Assembly: GCA_003868215.1 (NCBI GenBank)
Contig: QWDQ01000029.1
Span: forward strand, 186,001 to 250,000
Source: Pseudophaeomoniella oleicola
Lineage: Eukaryota > Ascomycota > Eurotiomycetes > Phaeomoniellales > Phaeomoniellaceae
Direction: 5' to 3'
DNA: 64,000 nt
This document shows positions 22,363 to 31,618 of the stretch, one piece after another. The position numbers were made by a program, and so were the translations under genes. How positions within the stretch are numbered: position 1 is the stretch's first letter; every line of letters starts with the position of its first letter. The notes beneath the pieces were generated by a model. The model was not told the DNA's origin and made no database searches. It was given only the letters and a program-made list of their open reading frames with translations.

Positions 22363-23417
22363 TTTATGGACTCAAATGATGGTTACAATCACGGTGTAGG
22401 CATATGAGGAAGAGGAGTATGAATGTGGGCTGTACGAGGAAATGCGTATCACATATACTCTGCAAGATCTCCAAAAGGCCCGGACAGGTGCCACCTTGGC
22501 GCTTCAAAAGCATGTTCGTAAAGCAACTCTCCTTGACCTTAGGAGCAGATTTCGCTTGTACTGCTGAAATCGTGAGCCTAGTAAGCGCTGTTGTAAGGCA
22601 GCACCAATTGTCTAACAGGGGGTAGATGCGGTAAGGTGTTCGAGAAGGTCTACTGACAACACGGCCTTTCCATCAACGTGTGGATTTTGGCCGCTGCCCC
22701 AATCGCTCTGGCAGTGCGTGATTGGTCGCTATGGAAGCTGGTATCGACAACAACAGTTCTGCTACGCGAACCGTCACCGTCCATGGAAAACAACAGGCAT
22801 TGAACTTGGGGGCCAATAAAAGGCAGGATTCCTGAATTCGTATCTTTGAGATCTCACCTACAAGAATCCCTATCGCTCTACGTGACTGACATTTGGCAAC
22901 ATATGTGAGTCCTTCAGTATTGATGGTACTCTGTAGTGGAAACGGCGAAAAAAACCCTCCTCAAGTCGACGAAAAGAGTTCTCATTCAGACAGCGCATAC
23001 ATAACCGTCATAGATGTGAAGCAGGGTGTACCAGATACTAGGCGCCAAATGCAAGTCAGCCTTGCCAGCCGCGCCAGGGAGTTGGTAGTTGGCACTTGTA
23101 ATAAGAATGCGGAGTATTACTGTAATGGTGTCGGTTCACGGCTCCCCCGCATAAGCTTTACACTCTACTCGGCCCGCGAAACAATGGATTTTGGCGCGAA
23201 CCAGGATCCGGCGCCAGCCGAAACTCACTAAAGTACGAAGCGACAGAACCTTTCGAGTTGCTGCTGCTTTGTCTGCCATCCGTTGCTGACTGTTTACCGC
23301 TGCCTCCAAAGTGTTCAGCCCAGCCTTTCCGATCCAAAATGCCTCCTCCCCAGCACTCATCGTGCCGGCTGCCCTGTGAGGCTTTTCTTTTTGATATGAA
23401 AGCTCGAAGACTCAGTC
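22363..23417. promoter_or_regulatory. Divergent intergenic region before the GT71 gene
   Basis: 1.05 kb between two divergent genes, holding both promoters. An ATTGG box lies near 22720. The longest frame (22893..23231) begins at a non-ATG codon and resembles nothing; I rejected it. Confidence 0.4.
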
Positions 23418-24881
23418 ATGGGCATTGCAGCGTTCACGCGTGGCTGGCCGAGGTATATTGCACTGGCACTGATTCTCACCATTAGTCTCTGCCTTTTTTG
23501 GGTTTCTTCAGTTTCTTTGTCGCCGGCATTTTTGACACGGTCATCAGCATGGGATGAGGGGACGAGACTGTTTCTCGATCATACCAAGCACCAAGCAGAT
23601 GCTTACATTTCAGACCCTCTGGAAGACTCGGATTTCAGGAAGCTAGGAGATCGTCTTCGGATCCTTCGAGAATGGACAAGGCAGTCGCAAGAATTAAAGC
23701 TTGACAAACAGCAACAGTCCTACCTTCGGACTACCGTTGAGAATGTCGTCCAGTCTCTCTTTCCGTTCCTCAAAGCTCCTACCGAAAAGGAAGGCACGCG
23801 TACACTGGAAGTCCTTCGGTCTCGTTTCGAAAAGCAAAGTAGAGGCCTCGTGATCCCTGTGGGCAAGGACAATTTCAGATTCGCATGCCACCAAATAGTC
23901 AATCTGCGAGATATCCTTAACAGCACATTACCTATTCAGATCGCTTACGCAGGAGAGGCCGATCTGCCCATCGATTTCCGTACATATCTCCAAGGCCTGG
24001 GCAAGAACATCGAAACCTTTGACGTGACGGCGGTGTTTGACGACCATACTCTTAATCTTGCTGACGGCGGCTGGGCAATTAAACCATTCGCGGTGCTTGG
24101 GAGTTCCTTCGAACAAGCACTGCTTCTCGATGCAGACGTTATATTTTTGCAACAGCCCGAAACTATACTTGACAACGATCCTCAATACAACAGTACAGGT
24201 ACCTTACTTTTTCACGATAGACTGATTTGGCAAGGAGTGTTCCAAGACAGACACGATTGGTGGAATAAAGAGTTTTCCAACCTCACATTGAGCCCAGCGA
24301 CACAAAAGTCGAAAGCCGTCACGGACGGTTGGGCGGAAGAAGCAGATTCTGGAGTAGTAGCTGTTGACAAATCCAGGATCGAGGTTGTCCTAGGCTTACT
24401 ACATATCTGCTGGCAAAACTCGGCGGCTGTCAGAGAGGAATGGACTTACAAAATGGGTTATGGTGACAAAGAAAGTTGGTGGTTTGGATTTGAACTGGCC
24501 GGCGTTGCATACTCCATGGAAGAGCATTATGCCAGCATCCTGGGAACCGTGGTTCCCGAAGATGGATCAGAGACTGCGAAGGTGTGCAGTTTTGATATCG
24601 CGCACGTTGACTATAAGGGTTCATTGCTGTGGTACAATGGCAGCCTCTTGAAGAATAAGAAGATTGACCTCGTCGAATATGACGTCCCTGAAGCATGGAT
24701 GGTAGACGGCACGTGGGAGAAAGGTCCCGACCGCCACCAGCCCAGCTGTATGAAGGGTGAGCAGATTCAAGAGTTGACGACGGAAGAGAAGGCAGTGCTG
24801 GAAGCAATCGTCAATGCTGCGAAGGATATGGACCACTCACTAGGAAGTGCCTTCCCTGGGCTGATACCAGATACTGTATGA
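23418..24881 (+). CDS. GT71 alpha-1,3-mannosyltransferase (Mnn1-like), type II membrane protein
   Basis: Intronless, 487 residues. A short cytoplasmic N-terminus is followed by one membrane anchor at about 12-35 (YIALALILTISLCLFWVSSV), the type II layout of Golgi glycosyltransferases. In the catalytic part, FRFACHQIVNLRDILNSTLP, IQIAYAGEADLP and KPFAVLGSSFEQALLLDADV carry family features, with the metal-binding DxD near residue 237 (LDADVIF). AEEADSGVVAVDKSR and WWFGFELAG follow as in Mnn1/Mnt family members. It should add alpha-1,3-linked mannose from GDP-mannose to N- or O-glycans in the Golgi. Acceptor specificity cannot be told from sequence. No cluster partner lies beside it; a GH47 mannosidase occurs 21 kb away. 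Confidence 0.88.
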   Translation: MGIAAFTRGWPRYIALALILTISLCLFWVSSVSLSPAFLTRSSAWDEGTRLFLDHTKHQADAYISDPLEDSDFRKLGDRLRILREWTRQSQELKLDKQQQSYLRTTVENVVQSLFPFLKAPTEKEGTRTLEVLRSRFEKQSRGLVIPVGKDNFRFACHQIVNLRDILNSTLPIQIAYAGEADLPIDFRTYLQGLGKNIETFDVTAVFDDHTLNLADGGWAIKPFAVLGSSFEQALLLDADVIFLQQPETILDNDPQYNSTGTLLFHDRLIWQGVFQDRHDWWNKEFSNLTLSPATQKSKAVTDGWAEEADSGVVAVDKSRIEVVLGLLHICWQNSAAVREEWTYKMGYGDKESWWFGFELAGVAYSMEEHYASILGTVVPEDGSETAKVCSFDIAHVDYKGSLLWYNGSLLKNKKIDLVEYDVPEAWMVDGTWEKGPDRHQPSCMKGEQIQELTTEEKAVLEAIVNAAKDMDHSLGSAFPGLIPDTV

Positions 24882-25393
24882 TATGTACGATTGATATGCC
24901 TCTTGACAAATGTTGTTCCTCCTGATTCTAGTCCAAGGCAACACTGGGTATCACTAAGTAGATCCTACCGCCCTGAGAGCAAAGGGGGGCAAGGTGCACG
25001 TGACCCTGTCAGAATTGCCGGAGAAGATCCTTTATCGATAAGAAAAGACTCATTACATAATCACTTAGATCGAGGCAAATGTGGAGAAGAATGAATCAAT
25101 CACGCCATCAACAGCCTCTCAGAAACAATGAAATGCCAAAGTTTGCGATGAGGAAGAAATGACTGAGATTGAAATATGGACCACATCATGGCTAGACCAG
25201 AGACTAACCCCGAAAGAAGGAAAAAGATACATTCTATGGCCCGATTGCCGGAGTCGGACGGTTTGTCACTTTCCTTTTTTATTTTTATTTTTTGTGTCAT
25301 TCTCTGGTCTTTTTGGTCTTGGTCGTTTAGTCTCAGTTATCCCTCTTGCTGGTTTACAGTCGCAATCAGTACAGGTCAACTGGGTAGCCCGTC
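24882..25393. promoter_or_regulatory. MET10 upstream region
   Basis: 512 bases between GT71 and MET10 on the same strand, with a pyrimidine/T-rich stretch near 25265-25320 directly before the MET10 start. A Cbf1-type element is listed separately. Confidence 0.5.
24997..25003. promoter_or_regulatory. CACGTGA element (Cbf1-type) upstream of MET10
   Basis: CACGTGA lies about 390 bases before the MET10 start codon. In yeast, Cbf1 binds this core in MET gene promoters together with Met4/Met28. I did not find the filamentous-fungal CYS3/MetR palindrome (ATGRYRYCAT) nearby. The link to regulation is inference from motif and position. Confidence 0.4.
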
Positions 25394-28300
25394 ATGCGTT
25401 TTCAGGACTCTACCTCAAATGGCCCTGCGCCAGAGACAAAGGTTGAAGAGAAGGCGACCGCCTTGGCTTCGACGGCTTTGCCATTTGGTCTTCCACAATC
25501 CCTCGCCTCCATTTCCGGCCCAACTTATGTGACGGCTCAGTCGCTGATTCAACAAGTTGCGTACCTCCTGTCCGACAAGCTGTTCACCTATTCCCCCGAG
25601 TCTTTCGATCTGGATGTCGCCGTCAAGGCATGGTCAGCGGCCGGTGAGGCGAACACCAATGGCTATGCTACCGGTGTCCACCCAATGGAGATTCGACATG
25701 GTGCCGGGGCAATCGCTCTTGGTTATATGTTCTCTCCCGATTTTGATCTGAAGAAGAGAAACATCCCACAAGGAATTCTGGCTTCATCGGGAGCCTTGCA
25801 ACCCCTTCGATCAGCACTTGAGCAATTGTCACTGCTCTATTCGGTCGCAAATCCATTCGTTGGCCATATCGCCGCGGCGGACTATAATGGTGCAAAAGGT
25901 GGAAAGCTTGCAACCGACTATACCGATGCTATGATGGTTGCGGAAGATTTGGGCTTCTCGCTTGTCGCCAGCCTGTCCGCTTACGAGGCTCAACACATGG
26001 CTTTGTTTTCGACGTTGCTTGCCGATGTTCTACCGTCACTGCACATCTACGATGGCGTCAAAACTGGCCGGGAGACCACACGTGTGGTCGATGTCTTGGA
26101 CAAGTCTGGCTTGCGCGCCGCCTACGACTCTGTCAAGAAGGAGACCGACGTATCAAACAAGAAACACATCTCTGTGGAAGGGAAGGCCTTGGAACTTTTG
26201 AAGGCATTGAATGCAGAACTCGGCACGGAGTATGCTCCATTTGAGTACACAGGCCATGCTGAGCCGGATGCCGTCCTCGTTTGCTTCGGTACCGTCGAGT
26301 CTTCCATTGCCGCTCAGATTGCAAGCACCGTGGCTAAGAATGGTACCAAGGTGGGTGTTGTCAGTGTCCGCATCTACAGACCCTTCTTAGAGGACGAGTT
26401 TGTCAAGGTCATTCCAACATCCGTCAAGACTGTGGGCGTTCTTGGTCAAGTCGCTTCAGAGGAAGACGTTCGTGAGCCAAGCATCAGCTCTGCCTTGTAC
26501 CAGGATGTCTTGACTGCTCTCACCTATGCATCAACTACTGCTGCGCCAGTTGTCCAGGATCTCAAGTACTCTCCTGTCCAAACCTGGACCCCGGTCTCGA
26601 TTGCTGCTGCTTTCCAACTTGTCCACGGCGAGACCATCCTGGGCGAAGCTCAATCGACTTCCCTTCAACTCCTCGATGCTACTATTCAACAATATTCGTT
26701 CTGGGACGTTGATGATGCTGCTTCTGCATCTGCTGCCAAGGCATTGGCTCAAGCTTTGTCCAAGGAGTCCTCACAAAACGTTACCATGAGCGTTGTTCAC
26801 GACAATGTCCTGCAAGGTGGTATCTCACGAACCGATATTCGCAAGTCTGCCAAGAGTCTTCAAGCTAGCTATACCGTCGAAGCCGCGGACACTGCTGTCG
26901 TTGGCGATGTTGCTCTACTGAGTAAGGTTGACATTGTCAGCCAGATCAAAGAAGGTGGTAACCTGGTTGTGAAGCTCCCGGGCGTCAAAGATGAAGATGT
27001 TGAGAAGAAGCTGCCTCAAAAGTTCCAGAAGTCTGTCGCAGAACGCAATATTCATCTCTTCCTTATCGACATTGAACGCTCTGAGCATGGATTCCCAGAA
27101 AGTCTGATTACAGAGGCCGCATTCCTCCGTGTCGCTTTGCCAGATGATGAACGAACTGCTTACAAGAAGTTGGCATCGATTAACAGCGATACCGAAACCT
27201 TGCAAAATGTCGGCAAGGATCTTGAAAATACTCTCCGGGAAATTGAAGTGCCGAAATCTTGGACTGAGATTGAACTTGAGAAGAATGACACCCCCCTTGC
27301 TCGCGACCTTACGTCCAACAATTTTATCCCCTTCGAGAAAGAACAGGTGGAACCCCCGAATCAACTTCGTGATTGGCAAAAGGCAGTCAAGGGCCTTCTG
27401 TTCAAGGAAGCCTATGACACCAAGCCTGCTCTTCGACCAGATCTTCCCACCAAGACTTTCACTGTCCATGTTAAAGAGAACAGACGACTGACTCCCGTCA
27501 CATACGACCGAAACATTTTCCATATCGAATTCGATCTCGGAGAGACAGGGCTCAAGTATGATATAGGTGAAGCCTTGGGTGTCCATGCCGAGAATGACCA
27601 CCACGAGGTCATGGAGTTCATCAAATTCTATGGTCTCAATCCTGATGACATCGTTGAAGTTCCAAGCCGGGAGGATCAATCTTACTTCGAGAACCGTACC
27701 GTCTACCAAGCTCTTATGCAAAACGTTGATATCTTTGGACGACCCGGAAAGAAGTTCTACGAATCATTGTCCGAATTTGCCTCCGACGAAAATGAAAAGA
27801 AAGAATTGTTGACCTTGGGTGGTCCCGAAGGTGCAGTTGAGTTCAAGCGTAGATCTGAAGTGGACACGCTTACTTATGCTGATATCTTGCTCGAATTCCC
27901 ATCGGCACATCCATCTTTCCACGACATCGCTCGAATCGTTGCTCCAATGAAGCGCAGAGAATACTCTATTGCCTCTTGCCAAGCAGTTACACCGAAATCA
28001 GTTGCTCTTATGATTGTTGTCGTTGGCTGGGTTGATCCAAAGGGTCGCGATCGTTTCGGCCAAGCTACCAGGTATCTGTCGAAACTACCAGTCGGTGCAT
28101 CTATTACCGTTAGTGTCAAGCCCTCCGTCATGAAACTTCCTCCAAAGAGTACTCAGCCTTTGATCATGGCTGGTTTGGGTACCGGTCTTGCGCCTTTCCG
28201 TGCTTTTGTCCAACATCGTGCTTTGGAAAAGGCGCAAGGCAAGGAGATCGGTTCCGTCCTTCTCTATATGGGATCTCGACACCAACGTGAAGAATACTGT

Positions 28301-28615
28301 TACGGTGAGGAATGGGAAGCATATCAAGCAGCCGGTGTCATCACTCTTCTCGGTCGTGCATTCTCCCGTGACCAACCTCAAAAGATCTACATTCAAGACC
28401 GTATGCGTGAGTCTATCGAGGATATCGTCCAAGCATACATCAAAGAGGACGGAGCATTCTACCTGTGCGGTCCTACCTGGCCGGTTCCCGACGTCACCAA
28501 CGTCCTCGAGGAAGCCATTGCCATCCACGCCAAATCCGAGGGCAAGAAGGTCGATCCGCACAAAGAGATTGAGAAGTTGAAGGATGATGGAAGATATGTT
28601 TTGGAAGTATACTGA
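25394..28615 (+). CDS. MET10: Sulfite reductase (NADPH) flavoprotein alpha subunit
   Basis: Intronless, 1073 residues. It passes electrons from NADPH through FAD to the sulfite reductase beta subunit, which reduces sulfite to sulfide in sulfate assimilation (cytosol). The N-terminal half (about 40-480) is the pyruvate:ferredoxin-oxidoreductase-like domain of fungal Met10 (for example HPMEIRHGAGAIALGYMFSP and YTGHAEPDAVLVCFGTVESS). The C-terminal half is a ferredoxin-NADP reductase unit: FAD-binding RREYSIAS near 853, nucleotide-binding GTGLAPFRAF near 928, MGSRHQREEYCYGEEW after it, FYLCGPTWPV near 1022, and a C-terminal aromatic in RYVLEVY. An FMN flavodoxin domain is absent, as in yeast Met10. 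The first in-frame ATG (25394) was chosen. Length compares well with the 1035 residues of yeast. Confidence 0.95.
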   Translation: MRFQDSTSNGPAPETKVEEKATALASTALPFGLPQSLASISGPTYVTAQSLIQQVAYLLSDKLFTYSPESFDLDVAVKAWSAAGEANTNGYATGVHPMEIRHGAGAIALGYMFSPDFDLKKRNIPQGILASSGALQPLRSALEQLSLLYSVANPFVGHIAAADYNGAKGGKLATDYTDAMMVAEDLGFSLVASLSAYEAQHMALFSTLLADVLPSLHIYDGVKTGRETTRVVDVLDKSGLRAAYDSVKKETDVSNKKHISVEGKALELLKALNAELGTEYAPFEYTGHAEPDAVLVCFGTVESSIAAQIASTVAKNGTKVGVVSVRIYRPFLEDEFVKVIPTSVKTVGVLGQVASEEDVREPSISSALYQDVLTALTYASTTAAPVVQDLKYSPVQTWTPVSIAAAFQLVHGETILGEAQSTSLQLLDATIQQYSFWDVDDAASASAAKALAQALSKESSQNVTMSVVHDNVLQGGISRTDIRKSAKSLQASYTVEAADTAVVGDVALLSKVDIVSQIKEGGNLVVKLPGVKDEDVEKKLPQKFQKSVAERNIHLFLIDIERSEHGFPESLITEAAFLRVALPDDERTAYKKLASINSDTETLQNVGKDLENTLREIEVPKSWTEIELEKNDTPLARDLTSNNFIPFEKEQVEPPNQLRDWQKAVKGLLFKEAYDTKPALRPDLPTKTFTVHVKENRRLTPVTYDRNIFHIEFDLGETGLKYDIGEALGVHAENDHHEVMEFIKFYGLNPDDIVEVPSREDQSYFENRTVYQALMQNVDIFGRPGKKFYESLSEFASDENEKKELLTLGGPEGAVEFKRRSEVDTLTYADILLEFPSAHPSFHDIARIVAPMKRREYSIASCQAVTPKSVALMIVVVGWVDPKGRDRFGQATRYLSKLPVGASITVSVKPSVMKLPPKSTQPLIMAGLGTGLAPFRAFVQHRALEKAQGKEIGSVLLYMGSRHQREEYCYGEEWEAYQAAGVITLLGRAFSRDQPQKIYIQDRMRESIEDIVQAYIKEDGAFYLCGPTWPVPDVTNVLEEAIAIHAKSEGKKVDPHKEIEKLKDDGRYVLEVY

Positions 28616-28921
28616 ACGAGCGATCCTAGTAGCACATAGACTTGCTGTTTTATGTTCTGCCATATCTATCTGTCTGTATATAGCATGCATATCTAGACAA
28701 AAGCATAAGCAAAGACAAAACAGATACCTACCTACCTAGTATGATGAACAATCCATCCTGAACTTGTTACTTTGTGGTAGATGAGACAGACGATATGGTT
28801 CAAGTTGCTTGATATCTGTTTTGGATGCTAGAGGATACATAGATATGTATAAATCGCATTATCTAAATATCCTATCCTATTTCCAACTACTCGACCGACT
28901 ACAAAACAAGTCCAACCGACT
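28616..28921. other. Convergent 3' flanks of MET10 and MAK5
   Basis: 306 bases, AT-rich, with GATACCTACCTACCTAG near 28722-28739. No gene. Confidence 0.4.
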
Positions 28922-31132
28922 TTAAAAATTCAACATCTCAACCCTCCCCAAAAACTTGCCCTCATCCCTATCCTTCTCTCTCAGCAACGCATCGACATCC
29001 AGAGCCCCTCCGGCGACGTACTTCTCGCTGAAACCCAGATTCACGCGCTTGCTGAGCAGGTCTTTCAACTGGGCGCGCAGGGAAGCGATGTCGGATTTCG
29101 TGAGGAGGGCGTTCTTTCCCCCGCCGTTGTTGCTGTTGTTGCTGTTGTCCCTTCGGGCTTTGGCGCCGGATCGGCCGCGGGAGTTGCGCGCTGTTTCCGC
29201 CGCGAAGTCGTCGCTGTCGTAGTCGACGCCGAGATCTTCTGCGGCTTTGTGGAGCCAGTCGTCGCGGGTGTTGGATTTTTCCTTAGCGATGGTGGCATCG
29301 GTTAGTTTTTGGGAGAGTTTGACGCGGGGAGTCAGGCGGTTGATGAGTTGGCGGTCAAGGCTTATGGGGATCAGAGAGCCTTTCGAACCGCTGTCGGCGT
29401 GGACTTTGGCGATCAAGCGCGTGACGCCGGCGATTTCGTCCGGTGAGCAAAGTAAGATTGATTTCCCTGTGGCTTCGGCACGGGCTGTTCGGCCTGAACG
29501 GTGCACATACATGTCTGCGGTACGGGGGACGTGGTAGTGAATGATCAGCTCAATGCCTTTGATATCAAGACCGCGCGCGGCAACATCAGTTGCTACAAGG
29601 ATTGAGCTATTTGATGCCGAGAACCTTTCCACACTTCGCAGACGTTGCTTTTGTTCCATATTCGAATGGAGAGCATAGGATGGCAAAGCGAGGTTCTTAA
29701 GTAACGATGCAAGGCGCTTAACGGCAGAGATTGAGTTGGTGAAAACCAGAGTACGTTTTGATGTGTTCTGGAGGAGCACAGTGTACAGATAGAGATCTTT
29801 TTCCATAGCACCGCATTCAACGACACCTTCTTTAAGAGCTTCGGCCATCTGGGAGGTCGGGTTGACATCAATAAATTTCGGCTTGTCTCTGAAGGGCAAC
29901 TTCTTGATCAGATATTCCATGGATTGCTGATTCGTCAACATCTCACCGGTTTTGAGTTTCCCTGCGAGCTTTTGCTGAAGACCTTTGTGGAAAGTGGCTG
30001 AGAAAACGAGTATTTGCCGGTTCCTCTTGGGTCTACTCTCAGGCTTCGTTTCTTCATCCTCCTCATCAACGACCTCCTTTTCCAGTTGTTCGAATATCTG
30101 TCCCACCTCTTGAAAGTGACCTTCACTCAACAGACGATCTGCTTCATCCACCACTAAAATCCGTAGCTTCTTCAACTTTTCGAGGACTCCCTGGGAATTA
30201 TCCATGACTTCCCACAGACGTCCTGGAGTTGCAACGATGACATTTGCTGTCTCCATTTGTCGTTGTTGTTTCTGTATGGATAAGCCACCCGTGACTGTAG
30301 CTATACGCGGCGGGTTAGAGACCCACTCGAAAAGAGCAGATAGATGTTTCGTAATTTGATGCGCTAATTCTCGGGTGGGGGAGAGGATCAGGGCCGTAGG
30401 TGATGATGAGCTTGATATACAGGCGTGAAGGATGGGTATGCCGAACGCCAGTGTCTTCCCCGAACCTGTTGACGCTTTGCCGATAACATCATGATTCGCA
30501 AGAATCTCTGGTATACAAGCTTTTTGAATAGATGTCGGCTTTGAAAACCCAAGGTTTGAGATACTCGTCATTATTTCAGAAGATAGCTTGAGATCATACC
30601 ACTCCGAGACATCCACACCGGTATCAGGCATGTCCTCAGAGAGTAACGCAAATGCGTTTTCCACTCCCGAATGTAATGGCGCATCTGCCTGCCTTCTCTT
30701 CAATATACTCTTTCCTGCTCCTGGGTCTGACTTCTTTTTCTTCTCTTCAACTTTGGCTGGGGTCGACTTGATCTTTGAGGTGTCATCGTCACTGAATCCT
30801 GACCACTCACTTCCTTCATTAACCTCCAGTACTGTGCTTGCTTTCGATCCCCGAGCAGGCGTCTGTGACTTCGATGGTGGATTTCGCTCGGACTTAGATA
30901 TCTTAGTTCGAAATCGAACACCATGACCACTCTCATCCTTCACGATTTCGACATCATCAAGTTCTTCGAGTCCATAAAACCCCTCAGCATCTTCGAGTCG
31001 GTCTGGTAGCGCAACTTCCCTCCAAGGCAAATCATTCTCCTCCACCACTGTTGATTGCTCATCTTCAACTCTTTGTCTCTTCTTGGGCTTTGCGCCTGTG
31101 CTCTTTTTCCTCTTGACTCCTGATATAGACAT
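28922..31132 (-). CDS. MAK5: DEAD-box RNA helicase Mak5, 60S ribosome biogenesis
   Basis: Intronless, 736 residues from the ATG at 31132 (MSISGVKRKKST). The frame is open 15 bases further, but only from a GTG. The N-terminal part carries the Mak5-specific acidic segment LPWREVALPDRLEDAEGFYG. Helicase motifs in order: Q motif LGFSKPTSIQ, motif I ASTGSGKT (about 217), PTRELA, TPGRLWEV, motif II VDEADRLL (about 330), motif III SATF, motif IV LVFTNS, motif V ATDVAARGLD and motif VI HRSGRTAR (about 545). A basic, Asn-rich C-terminal segment follows. Mak5 acts in the nucleolus in assembly of the large ribosomal subunit. The insertion between motifs II and III (acidic, EKEVVDEEDEETKPESRPKR) is usual for the family. 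Divergent from the TRK gene. Confidence 0.95.
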   Translation of the reverse strand: MSISGVKRKKSTGAKPKKRQRVEDEQSTVVEENDLPWREVALPDRLEDAEGFYGLEELDDVEIVKDESGHGVRFRTKISKSERNPPSKSQTPARGSKASTVLEVNEGSEWSGFSDDDTSKIKSTPAKVEEKKKKSDPGAGKSILKRRQADAPLHSGVENAFALLSEDMPDTGVDVSEWYDLKLSSEIMTSISNLGFSKPTSIQKACIPEILANHDVIGKASTGSGKTLAFGIPILHACISSSSSPTALILSPTRELAHQITKHLSALFEWVSNPPRIATVTGGLSIQKQQRQMETANVIVATPGRLWEVMDNSQGVLEKLKKLRILVVDEADRLLSEGHFQEVGQIFEQLEKEVVDEEDEETKPESRPKRNRQILVFSATFHKGLQQKLAGKLKTGEMLTNQQSMEYLIKKLPFRDKPKFIDVNPTSQMAEALKEGVVECGAMEKDLYLYTVLLQNTSKRTLVFTNSISAVKRLASLLKNLALPSYALHSNMEQKQRLRSVERFSASNSSILVATDVAARGLDIKGIELIIHYHVPRTADMYVHRSGRTARAEATGKSILLCSPDEIAGVTRLIAKVHADSGSKGSLIPISLDRQLINRLTPRVKLSQKLTDATIAKEKSNTRDDWLHKAAEDLGVDYDSDDFAAETARNSRGRSGAKARRDNSNNSNNGGGKNALLTKSDIASLRAQLKDLLSKRVNLGFSEKYVAGGALDVDALLREKDRDEGKFLGRVEMLNF

Positions 31133-31618
31133 TGCTGAACCTAACACGGCGTTGTATCGTTTGCTCGAACAGTGAAGAGTAAGAAGCCTGTAGAAATTTT
31201 TGGCGGAGAAGGCCGATCTGGGATTTTCTAGACTGAGCGATAAGGTTGATTGCCAAGCTCACGCCTGTTCATAGTGAAAAGCTTCAACAAGCTGATAGTA
31301 TTCTAGCTGTTCAGGCTGTAGATATTACTGACTGTTTGAGTTCCTTTGGTTTCTTATAACAATCAATGATTATACAGTTTGTAGTGTCAATGGCTGGCCT
31401 GCTTCCTGCTCGCCTGATCACCCTATGATTCTTGTATGCCGACATATCGCCGTTCGACTATGACATCAATTCCGGTAACTTTCGCAACAATATATCTAGT
31501 ATCCTTCAAAATACCAGTTCTGGCCATCGACAATTAATATTCTATGGCAGTCCTTGTATCCTCGCCGTGATGTCTAACTCCTTACTTTCGTTGTATTTCA
31601 ACCACTCCCTCAGTAGAA
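31133..31618. promoter_or_regulatory. Bidirectional promoter between MAK5 and the TRK gene
   Basis: 486 bases between divergent start codons. No coding frame of merit. Nothing more specific seen. Confidence 0.4.

Noticed and set aside
22893-23231. 112-codon frame in the gap before the GT71 gene
   Set aside because: Begins at a non-ATG codon and shows no conserved pattern.
26915-27721. 268-codon antisense frame inside MET10
   Set aside because: It is the reverse reading of a strongly conserved MET10 segment; no sign of independent coding.
28085-28690. 201-codon antisense frame at the MET10 3' end
   Set aside because: Mirror of the conserved FAD/NADPH-binding coding sequence.
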